Source: Vicugna pacos (taxonomy: Eukaryota; Chordata; Mammalia; Artiodactyla; Camelidae). From it: DNA of 64,000 nucleotides. The first letter of the stretch is position 1. Each line of letters begins with the position of its first letter. Shown piece after piece: positions 1 to 11,663 of the stretch. A model generated the notes under the pieces. The model was not told the origin of the DNA. It saw nothing but the letters and a program-made list of their open reading frames with translations, and made no database searches. Where the stretch lies: positions 3,241,001-3,305,000 of the forward strand of contig NC_133009.1 in assembly GCF_048564905.1 (NCBI RefSeq). The letters are read 5' to 3'. Both the position numbers and the translations under genes were made by a program.

Positions 1-540
1 TGCTATCTCAGCCCCAGTGGCTCCCACACTGTATCTTTGTGGGACTGAGTTTATTTATTTATTGTAGATTGTCTGTAATTTTAAAACTTTGAATTGTGAT
101 TCACCGAGAGTTGTGATTTTTTTTTTTTTTTTGTGAGCTGCGTGTGAAAGGACTGGAATAGGAATCAGTGAAAACGTCACTGTCTGAGCTGTCATCAGGG
201 TTTCCTGGAAGGTTCTTTCAGATGTGTGTGTCTGTGCGGCTGTGACTCACCTGGTTCCTGATTTGTCGCCTGGTTAGAAGCCTTTGAGGGCCCTTCCCCC
301 GCACGGGAGCACGCGGTCCGGGTAGCCGGACCGCGCCACCTCCTGCCCCATAACACACAGGGCAGGAGCCCAGAGTACAGGCCGGAGTGCGGCCGGCTGA
401 GTGGAGAAGGATAGGGTTGTGCAGTTGTCATGTTTGCCTGAACTGTTTAAACTCCACAGCCAGTGAGCTGAGGCACATCAGGTGGTCGTCACTCAGCGGC
501 CAACCTGCTTCCCACCAAATGTTTGCTGCAGCTGTGGTGC
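1..540. other. unique left flank of the minisatellite
   Basis: Single-copy sequence with a short poly(T) run near 118-133 and a moderately GC-rich part from about 290 to 400. I recognise no gene, exon or repeat family in it. Open frames here are short and merge into the repeat array, so none is called. Confidence 0.5.
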
Positions 541-3500
541 TCATGTGTCGTGTCATGGCCCAGGAGAGGGCACGTCCAAGTGAGGGAAAGCCCAGGAGTG
601 TGCAGGCCCAAGAGAGGACCGACCGAATTGGGGGCAGGCCCAGGAGAGGGCAGGTCCAGGAGTGTGCAGGCCCAAGAGTGTGCAGATGCAGGAGTGTGCG
701 GGCCCAGGAGAGGGCAGGCCGAAGAGTGTGCAGGCCAAGGAGCTGGCAGGCCCAGGAGTGTGCAGGCCCAGGAGTGTGCAGACACAGAAGGGAGCAGGCC
801 CAGGAGAGGGCAGGCCCAGGAGTGTGCAGGCACAGGTGGGATGAGGCCCAATAGAGGGCAGGCCGAGGTGAGTGCTGGCCCAGGAGAGTGCAGACCCTGT
901 AGAGGGCAGGCCGAGGAGTGTGCAGTCCCAGGAGTGTGCAGACACAGGAGTGTGGAGGCTCAGGGGTCTGCAGGTCAGGCTTGTGCAGGCACAAGAGAGG
1001 GCTGGCTGAAGTGGGGTCAGGCCCAGGAGAGGGTAGGTCATGGTGTGTGCAGGCCCAGGCGTGTGCACACAGGTGTGTGCAGTCCCAGATGTGAGCAGAC
1101 ACAGGAGAGCGCGGGACAGGTGACGGCCCGCCCAGGAGAGGGCAGGTCCAGGAGAGGGCAGGCCCAGGAGTGTTCAGACACAGGAGTGTGCAGGACCAGG
1201 AGAGGTCATGTCCAAGTGAGGTCAGGCCCAGGAGTGTGCAGGCCCAGGAGAGGGCCGAAGTAGGGGCAGGCTCAGGAGTGGGAGGTCCAGAAGAGGGCAG
1301 GCCAAGGATTGGACAGGCCAAGGAGTGTGCAGGCTCAGAAGTGTACAGGCCCATTAGTGTGCATACACAGGAGGGTTTACGCCCAGGAGAGGGTAGGCCC
1401 ATGTGTGTGATGGCCCAGAAGAGGGCAGGCCCAAGAGTGTGCAGACAAAGGAGGATGCAGGCATAGGAGTGTTCAGGCCCAGGAGGGTGCACGCACAAGA
1501 GTGTGCAGGTCTAGCAGTATGCAGGCCCAGGAAAGGGCTGGCCCTGGAGTGTGCAGGCCCGGAGAGGTCAGGCCCCGGAGTTTGCCGACCCAGGAGTTTG
1601 CAGGCTAAGAACGGAGCAGGCCCAGGAGTGTGCAAGCCAAGCTGTGTGCAGGCATAGGAGGGAGCAGGCACAGGAGAGAGCAGGCCCAGGTATGTGCAGG
1701 CCCAGGAATGTGCAGGCCCAGGAGAGGGCCGGCCGAAGTGGGTGCAGGCCCAGGTGAGAGCAGGTCCAGGAGTGTGCAGGCCCAGGTCTCTGCGTTCCCA
1801 GGAGTATGCATGCACAGGAGTGTTCAGACACAGGAGGGTGCAGGCACAGGATGGAGCAGGCACATGAGTGTGCAGGCCTACGGGTGTGCAGATACAGCAG
1901 AGGGCAGGACAGTTGGGGGCAGGCCCAGGTGTGTCCAGGCCCAGGAGTGCGCAGACAAAGGAGAGGGCAGTTATGTTGAGGGCCGGCCAAGGAGAAGGCA
2001 GGTCCAGGAGACTGCAGGCACTGGATGGAGCAGGCCCAGGATTGTGCAGGACCAGGAGTGTGCAGACAAAGGAGACGGAAGAAATGTTGAGGTCCTGCCA
2101 AGGAGAGGGCAGGTCAGGAGTGTGCAGGCCTAGGAGTGTGAAGACCGAGGAGTGTGCAGGACCAGGAGTGTGCAAGCCCAGGAGGGAGCAGGCCAAGGAG
2201 TGTGCAGGCACAGGAGAGTACAGGCCCTTTAATGTGCATACACAGGAGGGTTTAGGCCCAGGAGAGAGTAGGCCCATGTGTGTGCAGGCCCAGTAGAAGG
2301 CAGGCCCAAGAGTGTGCAGGCCCAAGAGTGTGCAGGCCCATTAGCATGCATACACAGGAGGGTTTAGGCCCAGGAGTGAGTAGGCCCATGTGTGTGCAGG
2401 CCCAGGAGTGTGCAGGACCAGGAGTGTGCAAGCCCAGGATGGAGCAGGCCCAGGAGTGTGCAGGCCCATTAATGTGCATACACAGGAGGGTTTAGGCCCA
2501 GGAGAGAGTAGGCCCATGTGTGTGCAGGCCCAGGAGAGGGCAGGAACAAGAGTGTGCAGGCCCAGGAGAGGGCAGGCCCAATACTGTGCAGGCCCAGGAG
2601 TGTGCTGGCACAGGAGTCTGCAGGCCCATGGGTGTACAAGCCCAGGAGTGTGCAGGCACAATATCGAGCAGGCCCATGTGTGTGCAGGCCCAGGAGTGTG
2701 GAGGCACAGGAGGGAGCAGGCCCAGGAATGTACAGGCCCTGGAGTGTGCAGGCACAGGAGGGAGCAGGCCAAGAAGTGTGCAGGTCCAGGAGTGTGCATG
2801 CCCAATAGTGTGCTGACACAGGAGTGTGCAGGCCCAGAAGTGTGCATGCACAGGAGGGTTTAGGACCAGGAGAGGGTAGGCCCATGTGTGTGCAGGCCCA
2901 GGAGAGGGCAGGCCCAGGAGCGGGCAGGCCCAGGAGAGGGCAGGCCCAGGAGCGGGCAGGCCCAGGAGAGTGCAGGCCCAAGAGTGTGCAGGCCCAGTAG
3001 AGGGCAGGCCCAATAGTGTACAAGCCCAGGAGTGTGCAGTCATAGGATCGAGAAGGCCCAGGAGTGTGCAGGCCCAGTCATGTGCAGGCCCAGTCATGTG
3101 CAGGCCCATGAGAGGGCCGGCCGAAGTGGGTACAGGCCCTGGTGAGAGCAGGTCGAGGAGAGTGCAGGCCCAGGAGTCCGCAGTCCCAAGAGAGGTCAGG
3201 CCAGGAATGTGCATACCCAGGAGTGTACAGGCACAGTAGGGAGCAGGCCCAGGAGTGTGCAGGCCCAGAAGTATTCAGGACCAGGGGAGGGCCGGACCAG
3301 GAGTGTGCAGGCCCAAGGGAGGGCAGGCCTAGGAGTGTGAAGACCCAGGAGTGTGTACGCCCAGGAGTGTGCAGGCCCAGGAGTGTGGAGGCACAGGAGG
3401 GAGCAGGCCCAGGAATGTGCAGGTCCTTTAGTGTGCAGGCACAGGAGGGAGCAGGCCTAGGAGTGTGCAGGCCCAAGAGTGTGCAGGCCCAGGAGTGTGC

Positions 3501-6500
3501 ATGCCCAGGGATGTCCAGACACAGTTGGGTGCAGCCCCTGGTATGTGCAGGCCCTGGAGTTTGCAGGCTAAGGAGGGATCAGGCCCAGCAGTGTGCAAGC
3601 CAATCTGTGTGCAGGCATAGGAGGGAGCAGGCCCAGAAATGTGCTGGCCCAAGTGTGCGCACGATCAGGAGTGTGCAGTTCCAGGACTGTGCAGGCACAG
3701 GAGGGAGCAGAAGCAGGAGTGTGGAGGCCCTGGATTGTGCAGGCATACTAGGGAACAGGCCCAGGGTTATGCAGGCCCAGGAGTGTGCAGAGACACAGGA
3801 GAGGTCAAGTCCAGGAGTGTGCAGGCCCAGGAATGTGCAGGCCAAGGAGAGGGCATGACCAGTAGATTGCACGCCTAAGAGTGCGTAGGGCCAGGTGAGG
3901 TCAGGCGAAAGAGTGTGCAGGCCCAGGAGTATACAGGCCCAGGAGTGTGTAGGCACCAGATGGAGCAGCCCCAGGAGTGTGCAGGCCCAGGTGTGTGCAG
4001 GTCCAGGAGAGGGCAGTCCCAGGAGTGTGCATGCCCAGGAGTGTGCAGGCCCAGGAGTGTGGAGGCAAAGGAGGGAGCAGGCCCATGAATGTGCAGGCCC
4101 AGAAGTGTTGAGGCACAGGAGGGAGCAGGGCAAGGAGTGTGCAGGCCCAGGAGAGGGCAGGCCAAGGAGAAGGTAGACCCAGGAGTGTGCAGGCCCAGAA
4201 ATATGCAGACAGAGAAGTGTTCAATCCGTTGAGTGGGCAGGCGCAGGAGGGGGCAGGACAAGTGTTGTGCTGGCCCAGCGGTGTGCAGGGCCAGGAGTAT
4301 GCAGGACAGGAGGGAGCAGGCACAGGAGTGTGTAGGCCATTGTGTGTGCAGACCCAGGAGTGTTCAGTCCGAGGAGTGTGATGGGCCAGGATGAGCAGAC
4401 CCAGGTGTTTGGAGGCCTAAGTGTGTGCAGGCACAGCAGGAACCAGGCCCAGAACTGTTCAGGCCCAGGGGTCTGCATGCCCAGGTGTCTGCAGACACAG
4501 GTGTGTGCAGGCCCAGGAGAGGACAGGCCCAGGAAAGGGCTGGCCCCGGAGTGTGCAGGCCCAGGAGAGGGCAGGCCAAGGACAGTGCAGGTCCAGGAGA
4601 GGGCAGGATCAGGACTGTACAGTCCATACAGTCCAGGGGTGCGCAGGATCAGGAGTGTGCAGGCCCGGGAGTGTTCAGACACAGGAGTGTGCAGGCCCAG
4701 GAGTGTGCAGTCCCAGGACTGTGCAGGCACAGGAGGGAGCAGAAGCAGGAGTGTGGAGGCCCTGGGTTGTGCAGGCACAGGAGGGAGCAGGCCCAGGATT
4801 GTGGAGGCACAGTAGGGAGCAGGCCCAGGAGTGTGCACTCCCAGGAGTGTGCAGGCCCAAGTGTGTCCAGGCCGAGGAGGGTGCACGCACAGGAGTGTGC
4901 AGGCCTGGCAGTGTGCAGGCCCAGGAAAGGGCTGGCCCCAGATTGTGCAGGCCTGGAGAGGTCAGGCCCAGGATTGTGCAGGCCCAGGAGAGTGGAGGTA
5001 CAGGAGGGAGCAGGCCCAGGAATGTGCAAGCCATGGAGTTTGCAGGCACGGGAGGGAGCAGCCCAAGGAGTGTGCAGGCCCAGGAGTGTGCAGGCCCATT
5101 AGTGTGCATACACAGGAGGGTTTAGGCCCAGGAGAGAGTAGGCCCATGTGTGTGCAGGCCCAGGAGAGGGCAGGCCCAAGAGTGTGCAGGCCCAGGAGAG
5201 AGTAGGCCCATGTGTGTGCAGGCCCAGGAGAGAGTAGGCCCATGTGTGTGCAGGCCCAGGAGAGGGCAGGCCCAAGAGTGTGCAGGCCCAGGAGAGGGCA
5301 GGCCCAATAGTGTGCAGACCCAGGAGTGTGCTGGCACAGGAGTCTGCAGGCCCGTGGGTGTACAAGCCCAGGAGTGTGCAAGCACAGGATCGAGCAGGCC
5401 CAGGAGTGTGGAGGCACAGGAGGGAGCAGGCCCAGGAATGTGCAGGCCCTGGAGTGTGCAGGCACAGGAGGGAGCAGGCCAAGGAGTGTGTAGGCCCAGG
5501 AGTGTGCATGCCCAATAGTGTGCTGACACAGGAGTGTGCAGGCCCAGGAGTGTACAGGCCCATTAGTGTGCATACACAGGAGGGTTTAGGACCAGGAGAG
5601 GGTAGGGCCATGTGTGTGCAGGCCCAGGAGAGGGCAGGCCCAATAGTGTGCATGCCCAATAGTGTGCTGGCACAGGAGTCTGCAGGCCCATGGGTGTACA
5701 AGCCCAGGAGTGTGCAGGCACAGGATCGAGCAGGCCCATGTGTGTGCAGGCCCAGGAGTGTGCAGGCCCAGAAGTGTGCATGCACAGGAGGGTTTAGGAC
5801 CAGGAGAGGGTAGGCCCATGTGTGTGCAGGCCCAGGAGAGGGCAGGCCCAAGAGTGTGCAGGCCCAGGAGAGGGCAGGCCCAATAGTGTACAAGCCCAGG
5901 AGTGTTCAGTCACAGGATCGAGAAGGCCCAGGAGTGTGCAGGACCAGGAGATGGCAGGCCCAGGAGTGTGCAGGCTCAAGGGTGTGCAGGCCCATGAGAG
6001 GGCCAGCTGAAGTGGGTACAGGCCCAGGTGAGAGCAGGTCGAGGAGAGTGCAGGCCCAGGAGTCCGCAGTCTCAGGAGAGGTCAGGCCAGGAATGTGCAT
6101 ACCCAGGAGTGTACAGGCACAGTAGGGAGCAGGCCCAGGAGTGTGCAGGCCCAGAAGTGTTCAGGACCAGGGGAGGGCCGGACCAGGAGTGTGCAGGCCC
6201 AGAAGTGTTCAGGACCAGGGGAGGGCCGGACCAGGAGTGTGCAGGCCCAAGGGAGGGCAGGCCTAGGAGTGTGAAGACCCAGGAGTGTGTACGCCCAGGA
6301 GTGTGCAGGCCTAGGAGTGTGTAGGCCCTGGAGTGTGGAGGCACAGGAGGGAGCAGGCCCAGGAATGTGCAGGTCCTTTAGTGTGCAGGCACAGGAGGGA
6401 GCAGGCCTAGGAGTGTGCAGGCCCAATAGTGTGCAGGCCCAGGAGTGTGCTGGCACAGGAGTCTGCAGGCCCATGGGTGTACAAGCCCAGGAGTGTGCAG

Positions 6501-8053
6501 GCATAGGATCGAGCAGGCCCAGGAGTGTGCATGCCCAGAAGTGTGCAGGTCCAGGAGTGTGCATGCCCAGGAATGTCCAGACACAGTTGGGTGCAGCCCC
6601 TGGTATGTGCAGGCCCTGGAGTTCGCAGGCTAAGGAGGGATCAGGCCCGGCAGTGTGCAAGCCAGCCTGTGTGCAGGCATACTAGGGAACAGGCCCAGGG
6701 TTATGCAGGCCCAGGAGTATGCAGAGACACAGGAGAGGTCAAGTCCAGGAGTGTGCAGGCCCAGGAATGTGCAGATAGAGGAGTGTGCAGGCCCAGGAGT
6801 GTGCAGGCCAAGGAGAGTGCACGACCAGTAGATTGCACGCCCAAGAGTGCGTAGGGCCAGGCGAGGTCAGGCGAAAGAGTGTGCAGGCCCAGGAGTATAC
6901 AGGCCCAGGAGTGTGTAGGCACCGGATGGAGCAGCCCCAGGAGTGTGCATGCCCAGGAGTGTGCAGGCCCAGGAGTGTGGAGGCAAAGGAGGGAGCAGGC
7001 CCATGAATGTGCAGGCCCAGAAGTGTTGAGGCACAGGAGGGAGCAGGGCAGGGAGTGTGCAGGCCCAGGAGAGGGCAGGCCAAGGAGAAGGTAGACCCAG
7101 GAGTGTGCAGGCCCAGAAATATGCAGACACAGAAGTGTTCAATCCGTTGAGTGGGCAGGCACAGGAGGGGGCAGGACAAGTGTTGTGCTGGCCCAGCAGT
7201 GTGCTGGGCCAGGAGTATGCGTGCACAGGAGGGAGCAGGCACAGAAGTGTGTAGGCCATTGTGTGTGCAGACCCAGGAGTGTTCAGTCCGAGGAGTGTGA
7301 TGGGCCAGGATGAGCAGACCTAGGTGTTTGGACCTAAGTGTGTGCAGGCACAGCAGGAACCAGGCCCAGAACTGTTCAGGCCCAGGGGTCTGCATGCCCA
7401 GGTGTCTGCAGACACAGGAGTGTGCAGGCCCAGGAGAGGACAGGCCCAGGAAAGGGCTGGCCCCGGAGTGTGCAGGCCCAGGAGAGGGCAGGCCAAGGAC
7501 TGTGCAGGTCCAGGAGAGGGCAGGATTGGGACTGTACAGTCCCTACAGTCCAGGGGTGCGCAGGATCAGAAGTGTGCAGGCCCAGGAGTGTTCAGACACA
7601 GAAGTGTGCCGGCCCAGGAGTGTGCAGGCCCAGGAGTTTGCAGGCCCAGGAGTGTGGAGGCACAGGAGGGAGCAGGCCCAGGAATGTGCAGGCCCTGGAG
7701 TGTGCAGGCACAGGAGGGAGCAGGCCAAGGAGTGTGCAGGCCCAGGAGTGTGCATGCCCAATAGTGTGCTGACACAGGAGTGTGCAGGCCCAGAAGTGTA
7801 CAGGCCCATTAGTGTGCATACACAGGAGGGTTTAGGACCAGGAGAGAGTAGGCCCATGTGTGTGCAGGCCCAGGAGAGGGCAGGCCCAGGAGAGGGCAGG
7901 CCCAATAGTGTGCAGGCCCAGGAGTGTGCTGGCACAGGAGTCTGCAGGCCCATGGGTGTACAAGCCCAGGAGTGTTCAGGCACAGGATCGAGCAGGCCCA
8001 TGTGTGTGCAGGCCCAGGAGTGTGCAGGCTGAGGAGTATGCAGGACCAGGAGT
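541..8053. repeat. giant 16-bp G-rich minisatellite (VNTR) array
   Basis: About 7.5 kb made almost wholly of variants of a 16-bp unit, typically GTGCAGGCCCAGGAGT, in one orientation, roughly 470 units. Common variants swap the second half (GGAGAGGG, GGAGGGAG) or the first (GCAGGCACAGGA). The plus strand is purine and G rich. Longer composite blocks recur: one containing GGGTTTAGG followed by CCCATGTGTGTGCAGG appears near 1370, 2248, 2360, 2488, 2855, 5117, 5580, 5790 and 7828; another containing GGCCGAAGTGGG appears near 1730, 3118 and (as AGCTGAAGTGGG) 6004. A region of about 1.8 kb (about 2850-4650) is repeated at about 5785-7570. The array ends in unique DNA about 0.8 kb before the first coding exon of the ANKRD26-like gene. 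Confidence 0.95.
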
Positions 8054-8916
8054 GTCAGCCACTTAGGAACTCTGCTTCCCCCTGCAGTTTTTATCCTGCC
8101 AGGGCTGGAAACCGTAATTAGCCAACTGAGGGAGGAAGGAAGGAGGTGGCCAGGAAGAAGAGGTATGCCCTGCCTTCCGCCCCTTCCTGCAAGTGGTCAG
8201 CCTGCAGCCTGGCCTCGCTGAGTAACTAACGTGGTGTTTTCATAGTCATGTGGTTAAAAAGTTCTGAAGTGTTATACCATGCTCCCACATAAATCTAAAA
8301 TTGATTCAAGTTTTAATTGGTGGCAATAAAAGCAAAAGATAAAATAAAGTGAGGAAAGCGTGTAAACATGAGGCTGAGCCACAGAGCAGTGTCAGCAGAC
8401 GTGCGGAAACACGTTTCCATTTCATCTGTAGAGCGTGTGTTGGTTTCTCAAGTTGGTACTTAATGAGACGTATTGCCACAAGCTCTGAAACCATGAAAAC
8501 AGCTTTTTGCTGTTTGCATGTGCTAAATTCCCTGGAGACTGGCTGGGGCCCAGAGGAATGGGGAAAGGAATGAACTGAGGGATGAGATTTAGAGATTTTT
8601 GGTGGGGAGTTCTCTGGGGGACTAGGCCTTCAGCATCCTGTGGTTCCACCCCACTCTAACCACAGTTGCATCCTGGGCACACTGGCCTCCTGGCCTCTGT
8701 GCGCACTCACAGGGACACTGGCTCTGGAGGGACAGTTGAGGGTCAGTGCTGTTGCTAGGCTACGACTGTTCCGGACCAAACATTCCGAGCCGTTGAGCTT
8801 TGCAGCCAAGGTGTGGCAGCGAGACCTCTGTGGCTCTTCTGCAGCGCCAGCACTGAGATTGGGAGGTGGCAAGCGACCAGGAGGGAAGTGAGCGGTGTCG
8901 GAAGGCGATAAGCCAG
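8054..8916 (+). promoter_or_regulatory. probable promoter side and 5' UTR of the ANKRD26-like gene
   Basis: Unique sequence between the minisatellite and the first coding exon. It is moderately GC rich near 8640-8900 but is not an obvious CpG island and I see no clear TATA box. A GC box (GGGGCGGGCC) lies just inside intron 1 near 9143. The frame of the first coding exon is closed by a TGA at 8854-8856, so any coding sequence begins after that. The true transcription start cannot be placed from sequence alone. Confidence 0.35.
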
Positions 8917-9131
8917 ATGAAGAAGAGACTCGCTAATTTCGTGAGCTGGGTGGACTTCAGCATCCATCAGAGAGAGCGCAGGAATCGTGAGAAGCCTGTG
9001 CCTGGGTATCATGTCCATAAGTGTGAGCTAAAGGAGTTCCACAAAGCCGCATATTTAGGTGACAAGTGTACAGTGAAGGAGTTGCTGACATATAAGAGAA
9101 ATGTCATAGACAGCAGAGACAGGAAGAACAG
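8917..9131 (+). CDS. coding exon 1: start codon and first ankyrin repeat
   Basis: Encodes residues 1-72. ATG at 8917 is the only ATG in this frame after the TGA at 8854 and gives MKKRL, matching the MKK start of ANKRD26. The Kozak context is poor (C at -3, A at +4). A basic stretch precedes PGYHVHKCELKEFHKAA, the conserved lead into the first ankyrin repeat. Ends in phase 2 at donor AACAG/GTAACA. Confidence 0.88.
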
Positions 9132-11575
9132 GTAACAGCGGCGGGGCGGGCCTGGGAGGAGCTGCCAACTATGGTTGTTAAGACGTGAATTTTAAATTGC
9201 CTTCCCACGTGAGAGATGTTGAAGTGTGAGACTATGAGCATGTTAGAATCACTGAAGTACAGCGTTCTCTCTCATCCTTGCAGCAGCAAAGTAGATGCAC
9301 TATCATTTTACTTCATTGAAATGTTGTCTTTGTAAAATAGTAACGGTAACAATTATAATATTACCAACGATTATTGAGCTATTATTTTGTGCAAGGAACT
9401 GCCAGACATTTTGCATAGCTTTTCATTTAAGCATCACAGTGGGGTCCTGTAAGATAACTACTACTTCACACCCATTTTGTTGATGAGTAAATTGAGGCAC
9501 AGACAGGCTAAGTGAGAGCTAATAAGGACAGTGTTAAAGTGGAAGCCAGACCCAAGTTGATCTGAATCTCAACGGCATGCCCTTTCTATTCAAACAGGTA
9601 GTTCTCCCATTAATGCGGTGAGTAATAAGAGCTAATAAATATTATTCTTTCCCCATAGAAAGAAGTAAGATAAGACTAAATGTTAGTTTTCAAGGGGTAG
9701 GAATAGCATGCTGTTGAATGTTTACAATTACATGAGTAACTGTACCTTCGAACTAGTTCACTCTAATTTCCTAAAAAGTCCTCTCATGTTCGCAGGACTG
9801 CCCTACACTTAGCCTGCGCCAGCGGCCAGTCACCAGTGGTGGATCTCCTTACACAGTGGTGGTGTGATCTGAATGCTCGTGACAAGGAAGGCAAGACAGC
9901 TCTCATCAAGGTGTGTAGCAGCACGTGAGATGGATTGGATTTAATTACTTAGAATAAAAATGAATTTATCTGTTTTAAATATAACAAACTGCTGGAACTT
10001 GAGGAATGTTAACTTGGAATGCCTAGCACTTACAGTCTGTTTCTTGGTGTGATACCAACAGGCTGTACAATGCCAGAAAGAAGCGTGTGTCATTATCCTG
10101 CTGAAACGGGGTGCTGACCCAAATCTTGCGGACGACCATCAAAACACTGCTCTGTATTACGCCGTCTTGGCTGGAAATACATCAATTGCAGCAGAGCTGC
10201 TCCGCTATGATGCAAATATTGAGGCGATAAACAAGGTATAGCAGCTCGACTGACTTTATTTACAAGATATTTGAAATACAGGGTCTTTTCTAGCTACAGG
10301 TGTTTTATTTATAGTAATATGTATACTGAATACAATACATCAGGCCCTGTTATCATGGAAACAACTCCAAAGCCAAGGCCAGAGGCTAGAGGTAGTGCCC
10401 ACAGAAAGGGCAGAGCTCTGTCTCCCAGCCACACTTGTACCCCAGAAGGAACAACTTCCCATTAGGAACTACCTGGGAGTGGGTGGTAGGCTCAGAGCCT
10501 ACGGAAGATGAAGGCTTGCGGGGAGTGAAGTGATGGCAAGGGCGGGCTGCCTGCCTGGGGATGGGTGGGAGGAGGAAGGAACCCAGTACCCAGCAGGGGG
10601 AGCTGGGTGACTGCAGCTGGGCAGGGGAGGCAGCAAGCCACAGGCCCTGAGCACCCCAGGGTCCCAGGTTCTAGAACCTGGGCAAGTGAGGTCAGGTCAT
10701 GTTTGATAGGCAGCAGGGGCATTCATTTGTGCTGGTGGCCACATGGCCCTCCACGTACACCTTCACCTTGGGGTCTTCCATGCTCAACCTGGTGTAGCTC
10801 CCCTGCGGGGCTGTGGCTGTAGGTGGGGAGCAAGTGATGGTGAAACTGGTCCGCCTGCTTTTTCATCCTGGCTCTCCCCTGAAGATTTTGATTGTATAAA
10901 TGTACTCAGGTCTAGACACAGGTATTTAGAAATACTTCCCTGAGATTCTGATACAACCCTTGGTTAAGGACTATTGAATAGATTCGTGTAATACATGTAG
11001 ATTCACAGATCTCAAAAGTAAGACATCTCTGGAAGAGCAGGGGTTTGATAGATGCTGCTTCTTTCAGTGCTCTCCTTTCCAGCCGTGTTAGCCTGACTTT
11101 TATCCGTCTCTTCCTGGCAATATTACCGGCAGCATCTATTGCCTTGAGGAATGGCTTCTTTTCCGTTCTAACCACTGATCATTCAGTGGCACTCAGACAG
11201 TCTTAGAAACTTGCTTGTGGTGAGTGATTCAATAAGTAGAGTCGGACCCTTTAAAGATTTTGCACCTTTTGTTCCCATCCAGGTCATTAGGTCAACAGGG
11301 TTTTTCTGATTGCAGTAATAGGAAATCATGAGCCTTCTTTTGGTTAAAGCTGTGTGATGGACTCTTGCAATCTATCTGTTAGATTCACTGAGCCCTAGCA
11401 TAATCAAGGTGACAGTTTTTTTTAAATTAAAATCTAATGATTTACAGTGTTGAGATAGTTTCTGGTGTACAGCAAAGTGATTAAGTTATATGTATATATA
11501 CATATATATATGTGTGTATATATTCTTATTCAGTTATATATATTCTTTTTCAGTTATATGTACATTCTTATATAG

Positions 11576-11663
<88 letters not shown>

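Noticed and set aside
428-7400. Many long open frames over 541-8053, up to 356 codons
   Set aside because: They are by-products of a 16-bp tandem repeat that lacks stop codons in every frame; no start context, splice signal or protein family supports them.
541-8053. CRISPR-like array of short repeats
   Set aside because: There are no unique spacers between repeats of constant sequence; units abut and vary gradually, as in a minisatellite, and the genome is mammalian.
8866-8916. Upstream start of exon 1 at GTG 8866
   Set aside because: GTG is not a likely start in a mammalian nuclear gene; the ATG at 8917 gives the MKK start of the family.
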